Source of the DNA: an uncultured Eubacteriales bacterium
GTDB lineage: Bacteria > Bacillota > Clostridia > Christensenellales > Aristaeellaceae
Assembly: GCA_902767315.1 (NCBI GenBank)
Contig: CACXHB010000086.1
Location: 1 to 47,208, forward strand
Reading direction: 5' to 3'
Length of the DNA stretch: 47,208 bases
A program made the position numbers and the translations under genes. Below the pieces are notes generated by a model, which saw only the letters and a program-made list of their open reading frames with translations, was not told where the DNA came from and searched no databases. Position 1 is the first letter of the stretch, and each line of letters opens with the position of its first letter. Shown piece by piece: positions 7,656 through 14,887 of the stretch.

Positions 7656-8351
7656 TTATGCCGGGTCTGCGTCGATGCGCCGCACCTGAAAATTCAGCCC
7701 GTCGCAGGAAACCTGATAATAAGTAACGCCGTTTTTCACGCCGTTGAAGGCCGCCTGCAGCCCCGCGCCGTGAAGATGGCCGTAGACGCATTTGTCCACG
7801 CCGTATTGGCTCAGAAGGTCGGAAAACCCCTCGCAGGCGGTGGAAAAGGGCGGATAGTGCATCATGACGATCAGGGGCTTTTCCTCCCCCAGCCGCCGGG
7901 CGGCCTTCAGAGACATTTCCAGCCGCAGCCTTTCCCGCTGATAGATCTTCAAATCTTCCCCTGTGGCGGCCTCGCTGCCGGGCAGCGTCCAGCCCCGGGA
8001 TCCGGCGAAGACGATTCCTTCCATTTCCATGGCGTCGTTCTGCAGGGCGTACATGCCCTCGGGCAGGGCCCTGCGCACCTGGCCGATGCCGCCCCACCAG
8101 TAATCGTGATTGCCCCGCAGAAGAATCTTCCGCCCGGGCAAAACGCCCACCTTGCCGATGTCCTCCATGGCCTCGTCCAGGCGCATGGCCCAGGTGAAAT
8201 CCCCGGGCAGAAGCACCACGTCTTCCTCCGTCACCTGGCTCAGCCACGAATCGCGAATGCGTTCAAAATGGTTTTCCCAATGAGGCCCGAAGATGTCCAT
8301 GGGCTTGCGTCGGGCGGGCAGATGCAGGTCGGATATGGCAAATATCCTCAC
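7656..8351 (-). CDS. Calcineurin-like metallophosphoesterase
   Basis: The 231-residue protein has the full metallophosphoesterase signature: D8 and H10 (ISDLHLP), GDF at 50-52, GNHDYWW starting at 80, H165 in MMHYPP and GHLHG at 191-195. These bind a dinuclear metal centre that hydrolyses phosphate esters. It resembles the small cytosolic phosphohydrolases annotated in many Clostridia, whose substrate is unknown. The start is GTG at 8351, four bases after the zinc-ribbon stop codon, so the two genes are almost certainly co-transcribed. A strong terminator follows. Confidence 0.88.
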   Translation of the reverse strand: MRIFAISDLHLPARRKPMDIFGPHWENHFERIRDSWLSQVTEEDVVLLPGDFTWAMRLDEAMEDIGKVGVLPGRKILLRGNHDYWWGGIGQVRRALPEGMYALQNDAMEMEGIVFAGSRGWTLPGSEAATGEDLKIYQRERLRLEMSLKAARRLGEEKPLIVMMHYPPFSTACEGFSDLLSQYGVDKCVYGHLHGAGLQAAFNGVKNGVTYYQVSCDGLNFQVRRIDADPA

Positions 8352-8354
8352 CGC

Positions 8355-8744
8355 TTATTCCTCGTCCTCTTCGTCCTCGTCGTCCTTGTCTTCCTCGTCG
8401 TCGTCGCCGAAGCCCTCGCCCGCGTCGTCGAAGGGCACGTCGTCCATGTCGCCGCCCAGGTCGATTTCGTCCATGTTGGTCACGGAATCGATGCCGATGT
8501 TGGGGTCGTCGTGAACGATGGCTTCGTCGGTGGTCTCCGCGGCGGTGCGGCGCTGCAATTCCTTCAGGCAGCCGGCGCACAGTTCGTATCCGGGCACCAC
8601 GGGGTTCTCGCCGCATTCGCTGCACAGTTCGATCATGTCGAACTGTTCGCTTTCGCCCCGCACTTCCCTGCGGCAGACGGAGCACATTTCATCGGTGTCG
8701 TTCATGTAGTTAAGCTCGCAGCGCGGGCATTTCACAAGAGCCAT
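8355..8744 (-). CDS. Zinc-ribbon protein with poly-acidic tail
   Basis: This 129-residue protein has paired CxxC knuckles at C6/C9 and C21/C24 and again at C41/C44 and C56/C59, enough for two zinc ribbons. A variable linker follows, and the last 30 or so residues are almost entirely Asp and Glu. There is no enzyme motif. A nucleic-acid- or protein-binding role, perhaps with the acidic tail as a DNA-mimic or electrostatic arm, is inference. GGAGG stands just upstream of the ATG. No convincing -35 partners a possible CATAAT at 8781-8786. It is the first gene before the metallophosphoesterase, with three bases between them. Confidence 0.7.
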   Translation of the reverse strand: MALVKCPRCELNYMNDTDEMCSVCRREVRGESEQFDMIELCSECGENPVVPGYELCAGCLKELQRRTAAETTDEAIVHDDPNIGIDSVTNMDEIDLGGDMDDVPFDDAGEGFGDDDEEDKDDEDEEDEE

Positions 8745-8927
8745 TCCAATTCCTCCATACGTGTTGCAAATCTGTTTGAAATTATGCCGCGGCAGGCGGA
8801 TTCGTTCCCCGCCGGGCCGGGCAGAAGCAAATTTTCACAGCGTCCCCCGGGCGTGATGGCCACATATCCTCGGACGCAAATAATATCATACACATTTATC
8901 GGCGGAAAGAAACCCCCCTGCGCCCCT

Positions 8928-9515
8928 TCACTCGTTAAATATCGGAATATTTTTGATTAATTGGCCCAACTTCTCCATGTCCTGGGCAAAAATCGCCTTC
9001 AAACCGGGGTTGTAGATCATGCTGGCCGGATGATACATGGGAAAATACAGCCTGTCCTCCTGCCTGCGCAGCTGGCCGTGGGCCTGGCCGATGGTCTCCT
9101 TTTCCCCCAACAGCGCCCGCAAAGGCACGTTCCCCAGCGTCACCACGCAGGCGGGATCCACCTGCGCGATCTCCTTTTTCAGAAAGGGCAGAAACGCCGC
9201 GATTTCCTCCTGGGTGGGGGTGCGGTTCACCACCCGTCCCGCCTTCGAAATGCGGCTGGGGCGAAACTTCACGGTGTTTGTGACGTACATCTCCCCCCGG
9301 GTAAGGCCCGTGCCCGCAATAAAGGCGTCCAGCAGCTTGCCCGCCTTGCCCACAAAGGGCCGGCCCAGCATGGCCTCCTGCTCCCCCGGGGCCTCCCCCA
9401 CCAGCATCAGCCGCGCCTGCGCCGGGCCTTCTCCGAACACCAGTACCCATTCCCGGTCCGGATAAACCTCCTTTACCATGGCGCGAATTTCGTCCTTCAG
9501 CTTTTCCAACCTCAC
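8928..9515 (-). CDS. Uracil-DNA glycosylase family 4 homologue lacking Fe-S cysteines
   Basis: The 195-residue protein has both UDG-superfamily active-site motifs: VGEAPGEQEAMLGRPFVG (39-56) and MYHPAS (160-165). Family-4 enzymes excise uracil from DNA and usually hold a 4Fe-4S cluster on four cysteines. Here only one cysteine exists (in DPACVV), the N-terminal CxxC is absent, and the usual VKCRP block reads VKFRP (F84), so no cluster can form. The start is a GTG overlapping the TGA of the preceding UDG gene (9512-9515), giving tight coupling. It may be active without the cluster, like other UDG families, or may have another role. No terminator with a T tract was found after it. Confidence 0.82.
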   Translation of the reverse strand: MRLEKLKDEIRAMVKEVYPDREWVLVFGEGPAQARLMLVGEAPGEQEAMLGRPFVGKAGKLLDAFIAGTGLTRGEMYVTNTVKFRPSRISKAGRVVNRTPTQEEIAAFLPFLKKEIAQVDPACVVTLGNVPLRALLGEKETIGQAHGQLRRQEDRLYFPMYHPASMIYNPGLKAIFAQDMEKLGQLIKNIPIFNE

Positions 9516-10090
9516 CCGTCCTCTCCCGCGGGCCCGGCAAGCGCCGACAGTCGATCCCGCACTTTCTTGAAATCCTCCCAGGCCTCCCGCTTTTTGGCGG
9601 GATCCCGCAATAGCGCGGAGGGATGGAAGGTGGGCAGAAACCAGATTCCCTTGCGCTCGTACCATGTGCCGTGATCCCGGGTGATGTATACTTCCTCCCG
9701 CAAAACGTATTTGCAGGCCACCCGCCCCAACAGCACCACCACCTTCGGCCGCACCAGCAGCACCTGCCCCCTGAGATAATCCAGACAGGCCGCCGCCTCT
9801 TCGTCGGAGGGATTCCGGTTTCCCGGGGGCCGGCATTTCACCACGTTGGCGATGTAACAATCGCTGCGCTCCCGGCCGATGGCGTGAATCATTTTGGTCA
9901 GAAGCTGGCCGGAGGGCCCCACAAAGGGCCGTCCCTGGCGGTCTTCCTCAAATCCCGGCCCTTCGCCGATGAACATCAATTCCGCCCTGGGATTTCCCTC
10001 CCCGGGCACGGGCAGGGTGCGTCCCCGGCAAAGATCGCACTTTTCGCAATTTCGAATTTCTTCCGTCAGGCTCTGCCAGGATACCCGCAT
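9512..10090 (-). CDS. Family 4 (Fe-S) uracil-DNA glycosylase
   Basis: This 192-residue enzyme should remove uracil from DNA arising by cytosine deamination. The four cluster cysteines are visible at C15, C18, C86 (VVKCRPPGNRNP) and C102. The catalytic motif IGEGPGFEEDRQGRPFVG spans 41-58 and the FHPSA motif has H156. Length and motif spacing fit thermophile-type family-4 UDG. An AAGGAAGAAG tract precedes the ATG at 10090. It is translationally coupled to a second, cluster-less paralogue and follows the terminator of a small membrane-protein gene. Confidence 0.92.
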   Translation of the reverse strand: MRVSWQSLTEEIRNCEKCDLCRGRTLPVPGEGNPRAELMFIGEGPGFEEDRQGRPFVGPSGQLLTKMIHAIGRERSDCYIANVVKCRPPGNRNPSDEEAAACLDYLRGQVLLVRPKVVVLLGRVACKYVLREEVYITRDHGTWYERKGIWFLPTFHPSALLRDPAKKREAWEDFKKVRDRLSALAGPAGEDG

Positions 10091-10119
10091 GCCGCTTCTT
10101 CCTTTCGCTCATTGTTCCC

Positions 10120-10157
10120 AAAAGCAGGGCGCAGGAGTCCTTTCTCCCGCGCCCTGC
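10120..10157 (-). terminator. Rho-independent terminator after the small membrane-protein gene
   Basis: GCAGGGCGC (10124-10132) pairs with GCGCCCTGC (10149-10157), and GGAG (10134-10137) pairs with CTCC (10144-10147) after one mismatch, leaving a six-base loop. On the minus strand four T follow (10120-10123). It lies 23 bases past the stop at 10181. Confidence 0.8.
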
Positions 10158-10180
10158 GCCGTCTGTTTTTGCGTAATTCG

Positions 10181-10399
10181 TCAGTCGGTCACCACTGCCT
10201 CCTGCAGCATGCGCACCATGGCGCCAAAGGAGGAATCAAAATCGCCCGCGATCCATTTCACCAATTGCACCAGCAATACCACGCACAGAATGATAATCAC
10301 TGCGCTGGCCACCGTGCCGATGAAATCGAACATGCCCGCGAAAATCTTGAAGGTCATTTTTCGGTTGCGGGCCTCCCGGCGGGTATACAGTCTCGCCAT
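10181..10399 (-). CDS. Small single-pass membrane protein, unknown function
   Basis: A 72-residue protein with a basic N-terminus (MARLYTRREARNRK) and one hydrophobic helix at about 27-48 (TVASAVIIILCVVLLVQLV), then a short polar tail. The N-terminus is expected inside by the positive-inside rule. No family is recognised. The ATG at 10399 has GAGGTG six to seven bases upstream; a GTG at 10408 is the alternative. The gene has its own strong promoter (10423-10451) and its own terminator, so it is an independent transcription unit. Confidence 0.65.
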   Translation of the reverse strand: MARLYTRREARNRKMTFKIFAGMFDFIGTVASAVIIILCVVLLVQLVKWIAGDFDSSFGAMVRMLQEAVVTD

Positions 10400-10422
10400 A
10401 GCGCTCACCTCGTTTCCCGCTT

Positions 10423-10451
10423 ATTATAGCATCGCCTCCGCCCCGGGTCAA
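10423..10451 (-). promoter_or_regulatory. Promoter for the small membrane-protein gene, set in a hairpin
   Basis: On the minus strand, TTGACC (10446-10451) and TATAAT (10423-10428) are 17 bases apart. The -35 lies in the loop of a GC-rich inverted repeat, CCGCCC (10438-10443) and GGGCGG (10452-10457), which also stands just after the SH3-gene stop and may weakly end that transcript. Confidence 0.7.
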
Positions 10452-10474
10452 GGGCGGCAATTTGACAATGCCTG

Positions 10475-11371
10475 TCAGTTCTCCAGCGTGGCGTATCGGG
10501 AAGACACCCAGGCCTCCCCGCCCCGGTAGGAAACCTTGTACCAGTCCACGCCCCGTCCGTCGGTGGAAATTTCTCCCAGATAATCAAACACCGTTCCCTG
10601 AGAGACGCTGCCCACGGTCTCATAACTCAGCCCGGGGCCGGAGCGCACGTTGATGCTGCCGCCGCTGGCGCGTACGTGTCCCGAAGGCTGCGCCGGCGTG
10701 GGCGCGGGGGCCTCCAGGGCCTGCTGCAGCATTCCGCCGCCCGCCTGACTTTCCTGGGTGGGGGGTTCTTCCCCGGCGGACAGGCTTTCGGAACCGTTCA
10801 TGATTTCCAATCCCGTCTTTTCGAAAATCATCTCTCCCGGCACGATGGGCTGCTCGTCTTCAAATGTCACGCCGTCCTCGGCGAAAAATCCGTTCAGCAA
10901 ATCGTCGATCTGTATATAAGCGTCCTCCGACATGTCCTGCGTATAGAAGGCGTCTTCGTAGGTATCCGGGTCCCGCAGGCCCACGCCGTCGGTATAGCCC
11001 GGATCCTCGATTTTCCGCAACTGCTGCCAGGCGCCGTTTTCAAAGGCCAGCACCCGGTAAATCTGATTGACCCCGTTGTAGAAGAACATGGTGTGCAAAA
11101 AGTAATTCCCATTCTCCATCCGGTACAGCCGCAGGATGTAATCGCCTTCCTCGGGCACGTTAATGCAGAAGGAGCTCACCGGTATCTGCTGCCCTTCCTT
11201 CACCAGACACACTTGGCAGTAAATCTCGTTTTCGATATACCAGCCGGTCTGTACGTCGTCCTCCCCAGGCGCGGTGTTGAAATCAAACATGGAGCCTTCC
11301 GCCATCGCGCCGGTTGCGCACACCGCCAGCATCACCAGCCAAAGCATCGCCCTTCCAACGAAATTCCGCAT
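10475..11371 (-). CDS. Secreted protein with C-terminal bacterial SH3 domain
   Basis: The 298-residue protein begins with a signal peptide (MRNFVGRAMLWLVMLAVCATGAMA, likely cut near residue 24). A central region of about 200 residues of unknown fold is rich in acidic and aromatic residues. The C-terminal SH3b domain (about 232-298) carries INVRSGPGLSYETVGSV and VDWYKVSYRGGEAWVSSRYA, as in proteins that bind cell-wall peptides. A role at the cell wall is inferred. The start at 11371 follows GGAGGAAGG. It is the last gene of the mrp operon, 23 bases after trmL. Confidence 0.78.
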   Translation of the reverse strand: MRNFVGRAMLWLVMLAVCATGAMAEGSMFDFNTAPGEDDVQTGWYIENEIYCQVCLVKEGQQIPVSSFCINVPEEGDYILRLYRMENGNYFLHTMFFYNGVNQIYRVLAFENGAWQQLRKIEDPGYTDGVGLRDPDTYEDAFYTQDMSEDAYIQIDDLLNGFFAEDGVTFEDEQPIVPGEMIFEKTGLEIMNGSESLSAGEEPPTQESQAGGGMLQQALEAPAPTPAQPSGHVRASGGSINVRSGPGLSYETVGSVSQGTVFDYLGEISTDGRGVDWYKVSYRGGEAWVSSRYATLEN

Positions 11372-11394
11372 CTTCCTTCCTCCCGTCTCGATTT

Positions 11395-11907
11395 TCAAAG
11401 ATAATCCTGCCAGCCGGGCTTCGGCTGCGCTTCCCGCAATTGTCCTTCCCCGGTCAGTCCCGGGAATCCCTGCTGCCGCAGGGCCTCGTAGGCCACGATG
11501 GCCACGGAATTGGAAAGGTTCAGGCTCCGGGCCTCCCGCCGCATGGGAATGCGAACGCATTTTTCATAATGCGCCGCCAGCAGCTCCTCGTCCAGTCCCC
11601 GGCTTTCCCGGCCGAACACCAGAAAATCCTCCGGCCCGTATTGCACCTGACAATAGTCTCTGGGGGCGCGGGTGGTGGCGAAGTAGCAATTGGCCCCCGG
11701 ATTTTCCCGCAGAAACTCCTCCCAGGATTCGTGCACCCGCACGTCCGCCAGAAACCAGTAATCCAGCCCCGCCCGCTTCATGTACTTGTCGTCCAGTTGA
11801 AAGCCCAGGGGCTTTACCAGATGCAGCGTCAGCCCCGTGGCGGCGCAGGTGCGGGCGATGTTGCCGGTGTTCTGGGGAATTTCCGGATTCACCAATACAA
11901 CGTGCAT
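11395..11907 (-). CDS. trmL: tRNA (cytidine(34)-2'-O)-methyltransferase
   Basis: TrmL is a SPOUT-class enzyme that 2'-O-methylates the wobble base of certain leucine tRNAs with S-adenosylmethionine. The 170-residue length is slightly above the family norm. Key segments are NPEIPQNTGNIARTC (7-21), the knot-forming VFGRESRGL and IPMRREARSLNLSNSVAIVAYEALRQ. The start at 11907 lies 5 bases after the HAD gene stop. It belongs to the mrp-rluA-HAD-trmL operon. Confidence 0.92.
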   Translation of the reverse strand: MHVVLVNPEIPQNTGNIARTCAATGLTLHLVKPLGFQLDDKYMKRAGLDYWFLADVRVHESWEEFLRENPGANCYFATTRAPRDYCQVQYGPEDFLVFGRESRGLDEELLAAHYEKCVRIPMRREARSLNLSNSVAIVAYEALRQQGFPGLTGEGQLREAQPKPGWQDYL

Positions 11908-11912
11908 GCCGC

Positions 11913-12740
11913 TTACGCCTCCTCGTCGAACACGCAGTCCCGAAGCAGCCGCGCCAGCCCGTCCTCGGCACAGGGGGGCGCCACCAGGTTGGCCTGGGCC
12001 TTCAGTTCCGCCACGGCGTTGCCCATGGCCACGCCCACCCCCGCCGCCCGCAGCATGGACGCGTCGTTGGTGTTGTCCCCAAAGCACATCACCTGTTCCC
12101 GGCCAATCCCCAGATACCGGGCCAGCCAGGCCACCGCCTGCCCCTTGCCCAGCCCCGGAGAAGTGATTTCAATGTTGGTCTTAAAGGAGCTGGAAACGCT
12201 CAGCCCCGCCTTCACCAGCTTTTCCCGCAATTCCGCCAGCAGAGCCGTGTCGTTGGAATAGACCTCCATTTTGTAAACCCCTTCCAGCGCCTCCTGCTGA
12301 AAACGCGCCGGGTCGTCGTCCACCACGTCGAACACGTCCCCGCCAAAATAAGACAGCTTCTCCGGCGGACGGTTATCCATGGTCCAGGTGTTCAGCCGGT
12401 AAATGGCCCCTCGGACGTAGCTGGTAATCAGCGCCCCGCAATCCTTCACGATGGCGTATGCGCTTTCCACATCCTTTTCCCGCATGGGAAATTCCTTCAG
12501 CACTTCCCCGTCCACGGTCATTACACAGCCGCCGTTGGCCACGATCAGCGGCCCGTTGACCCCCAGCGTCTCCGCCACGGTTACCGCGGAAGGAAACCAC
12601 CGCCCGCTGGCCAGGGAAAACACAATGCCCCTGCGGCGGCATTCCGCCACCGCCCGCCGGGTTCCCTGAGAAATCACGCCGCCCTTGGGCAAAAGCGTAT
12701 CGTCAATGTCCGAAACCACCAGTTTCATGTCGTAATGCAT
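11913..12740 (-). CDS. Cof-type HAD-IIB phosphatase
   Basis: This 275-residue HAD hydrolase carries motif I SDIDDTLLP (nucleophile D11, acid D13), motif II LASGRW, the motif III lysine region GLGKGQAV and motif IV FGDNTNDASM, with the large C2B cap between motifs II and III. Such enzymes dephosphorylate sugar phosphates, flavin precursors or other small metabolites; specificity cannot be read. GGGAGAAGG supports the ATG at 12740; ATG at 12728 is the alternative. It is adjacent to a second HAD-IIB gene of similar length, an apparent paralogous pair. Confidence 0.88.
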   Translation of the reverse strand: MHYDMKLVVSDIDDTLLPKGGVISQGTRRAVAECRRRGIVFSLASGRWFPSAVTVAETLGVNGPLIVANGGCVMTVDGEVLKEFPMREKDVESAYAIVKDCGALITSYVRGAIYRLNTWTMDNRPPEKLSYFGGDVFDVVDDDPARFQQEALEGVYKMEVYSNDTALLAELREKLVKAGLSVSSSFKTNIEITSPGLGKGQAVAWLARYLGIGREQVMCFGDNTNDASMLRAAGVGVAMGNAVAELKAQANLVAPPCAEDGLARLLRDCVFDEEA

Positions 12741-12763
12741 GACAGCCTTCTCCCGTACCTGTG

Positions 12764-13597
12764 TTATTCTTCTCCCAGAACGTATTTTTCGATAACCGCG
12801 CCCACGCCGCCGGAATCGTTGTCCGGGGCGACAATGCGGGCCAGATCCAGGGCGCATTTTTCCCCGTTGCCCATGGCCACCGGCCATCCGGCGTAACGAA
12901 ACATGGGCAGATCGTTGGAATTGTCGCCGAAGACCATCACCTGCTCCGGCGCAACGCCCAGATGCTCCGCCGCAAATCGCACCGCCGCGCCCTTGTCCGC
13001 CTGGGGATGCATGATCTCCAGATTGTCCCGCCAGGAACTGGACAGGCTCAGGTCAAATCGCGCCAGATCCCGGCGAATTTCTTCGAAACGCGGATCGTAA
13101 TCCTCGCCGAAGCAGATGAACTTGTACGTACTCTTCCAGCATTCCGCCGCGATGCGCTCCGGGTCGGCCACGATTTCATATTCCCGGCCGGAATACACAT
13201 GCCTGCCCGGGGCGTGGTGGTGCTTTTTCAGCCGCTTCTGCTCGTCGATGTTGTACATGTAGCTCCTGCCCCGGGTGTAGGCCATGAAGTACATGCCCCG
13301 ATCCCGAAGCATCTGAAAAATCTGTCGGGCGGTTTCCGTCTCCAGGGGCGTTTCCCGCAGAATGCCGCCGTCCCGGGAAGCGTCGATGCGCGCGCCGTTG
13401 GCGGAGGAAAACAAAAAATCCACGCCAATTTCGTCGGCGTATTCCAATTGCACCTCAAAGGCCCGGCCGGAACAGAGCATCAGACGGATTCCCTTTTCCG
13501 CCGCCTTTCGCAGCGCCCGCCGGTTCTTCTCCGGCACGTGCTTGTCGCTGCCCAGCAGCGTCCCGTCCAGATCAAAGGCCATCAGGCGAATGTCCAT
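12764..13597 (-). CDS. Cof-type HAD-IIB phosphatase (second copy)
   Basis: A 277-residue HAD-IIB protein with motif I FDLDGTLL (D9, D11), LCSGR, the lysine block ADKGAAVRF and FGDNSNDLPMF. It has the same architecture as its downstream neighbour but clearly diverged sequence, including a basic loop KRLKKHHHAPGRH in the cap. A soluble phosphatase on a small phosphorylated metabolite is expected. It starts 6 bases after the rluA-type gene and ends 23 bases before the other HAD gene. Confidence 0.88.
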   Translation of the reverse strand: MDIRLMAFDLDGTLLGSDKHVPEKNRRALRKAAEKGIRLMLCSGRAFEVQLEYADEIGVDFLFSSANGARIDASRDGGILRETPLETETARQIFQMLRDRGMYFMAYTRGRSYMYNIDEQKRLKKHHHAPGRHVYSGREYEIVADPERIAAECWKSTYKFICFGEDYDPRFEEIRRDLARFDLSLSSSWRDNLEIMHPQADKGAAVRFAAEHLGVAPEQVMVFGDNSNDLPMFRYAGWPVAMGNGEKCALDLARIVAPDNDSGGVGAVIEKYVLGEE

Positions 13598-13603
13598 CTT
13601 TTC

Positions 13604-14419
13604 TCACCTTTCCGGCCACTGGGGGGCCTGTGAAGTAAATTCCGCGCCCAATATCCGCACCCGGCAGCACCATAGCCGCAGCTTTCCCGGATGCCGGCGA
13701 TTCAGGGCCCGGTCGCCGTATTTGTCGTCTCCCAACAGGGGATGTCCGTGGTAGGCCATGTGGGCCCGCAATTGATGGGTGCGGCCGGTGACGGGCTCCA
13801 TTTCCACCCGCGTCAGCTCCTGCCCCACCTTTTCCAGCCGCCGCCAGCGGGTCTCCACCCGCAAAGCGCCCCTGGAATCTCCGCCAATGCGCACCCGGGC
13901 CCGGGCCGCGTCCTTTTTCAGGAAGTCGCGATATTCCCCCGCTTCCCGGGAAAATTCGCCCCCCGCCAGTGCCTGATAACGCTTTTCCACCCGGTGTTCC
14001 CGAAAGGCCGCCAGCGCCGCCTCCCAGGCCGCCTTCTCCGTGGCCAGCACCAATACGCCCCCGGTGGCCGCGTCCAGCCGGTGGCACAATTCCGCCTCCG
14101 GGAAAATCGCCCGGACCCGGCTCAGGGCCGTGTCCGCGCCAATGCCCTCCGAATCCACGTCCACGGGCAGGCCCTGGGGCTTTTCCACCGCCAGCAGCCC
14201 GTTTTCCTGCCCCAGCACCCGAATGGAGAAGTCGCAATCGCCGTACAGCAATAGCTCGTCCCCCGGCTGCAGCAGGAATTCCCCCTCCCGGCGCAGGCCG
14301 TTCACCTTCACGTCCCGCTTTTTCAAAAGCGCCCGAACGTTCAAAAGGGGATAGGCCCGGGTGAGATAATGCTGCAAACTGCCCGGAACAATGCCCTGAG
14401 GCACCGCGTGCCGAATCAC
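13604..14419 (-). CDS. RluA-family pseudouridine synthase
   Basis: The protein (271 residues) isomerises uridine to pseudouridine in rRNA or tRNA. An S4-like RNA-binding region occupies about 14-60. The catalytic aspartate is D116 in LCHRLDAATGG, and TGRTHQLRAHMAYHGHPLLGD is a further family block. The exact target (RluD-, RluC- or TruC-like) cannot be assigned. The start is GTG, overlapping the TGA of the upstream gene (GTGA at 14416-14419). It is the third gene of the mrp operon. Confidence 0.9.
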   Translation of the reverse strand: MIRHAVPQGIVPGSLQHYLTRAYPLLNVRALLKKRDVKVNGLRREGEFLLQPGDELLLYGDCDFSIRVLGQENGLLAVEKPQGLPVDVDSEGIGADTALSRVRAIFPEAELCHRLDAATGGVLVLATEKAAWEAALAAFREHRVEKRYQALAGGEFSREAGEYRDFLKKDAARARVRIGGDSRGALRVETRWRRLEKVGQELTRVEMEPVTGRTHQLRAHMAYHGHPLLGDDKYGDRALNRRHPGKLRLWCCRVRILGAEFTSQAPQWPER

Positions 14420-14832
14420 GCCCGGCCCTCCCGGCGGGCCATGCAGGCGCGGATGATCTCCATCAGCGGCTCCACCTGCTCGTCCTCCACATCCCGGCGG
14501 GTGAGATACGCGTCGAACAGCTCCTGGGCGTCCTGAGCCCGGGTTTCCCGCAGAAGCTCCGCCAGAAAGCCGTATACGTCAAAGCCGTTGCGGGTCAGTT
14601 CCGTCAGGGCCAGCTTCCGGGCCTGGGGGGAAAGCCCCGCCAGAAAGTTGGTTTCCCCCTGGGGCGCGGCGGGCGCCTGCGTTTCCGGCGCGCTTCGGGC
14701 ATAGGCCTCCTTCACAAAATCCGTGACGGTTTTAAAGTCCGCCTTCACTCCTTCCCGGGCGGATAGGGGCACCGCCTTCCAGATGCGGTTCAGCGCCTGC
14801 CACTGGGGCGACGTGCGGTATTCTTCGGCCAT
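14416..14832 (-). CDS. Uncharacterised 138-residue soluble protein
   Basis: No family is recognised. The protein is largely helical and charged, with an N-terminal part (about 1-45, TSPQWQALNRIWKAVPLSAREG), a Pro/Ala-rich linker (about 48-58) and a C-terminal helical part (about 60-138) containing LSPQARKLALTELTRNGFDVYGFLAELL. There is no signal peptide, membrane segment or cysteine pair. GGAGGATGTC precedes the ATG at 14832. It lies between mrp and the rluA-type gene and overlaps the latter by 4 bases, so it is co-translated with RNA-modification and housekeeping genes; a function cannot be given. Confidence 0.65.
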   Translation of the reverse strand: MAEEYRTSPQWQALNRIWKAVPLSAREGVKADFKTVTDFVKEAYARSAPETQAPAAPQGETNFLAGLSPQARKLALTELTRNGFDVYGFLAELLRETRAQDAQELFDAYLTRRDVEDEQVEPLMEIIRACMARREGRA

Positions 14833-14851
14833 GACATCCTCCGTATTGACG

Positions 14852-14880
14852 GGGCCGGGAACGAAATGCGCCCCCGGCCC
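14852..14880. other. GC-rich intercistronic hairpin between mrp and the unknown gene
   Basis: GGGCCGGG (14852-14859) and CCCGGCCC (14873-14880) are perfect 8-bp inverted arms around 13 bases. No T tract follows, so it is more likely an mRNA-stability or attenuation element inside the operon than a full terminator. Confidence 0.5.
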
Positions 14881-14887
14881 GGATAAA

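Noticed and set aside
8781-8809. Promoter for the zinc-ribbon gene (CATAAT at 8781-8786 on the minus strand)
   Set aside because: No acceptable -35 hexamer lies at 16 to 18 bases, so it is not listed as a promoter.
11274-12896. A 540-codon plus-strand frame opposite trmL and a HAD gene
   Set aside because: It is Pro/Ala/Arg-rich shadow coding with no family signal, opposite genes with catalytic motifs.
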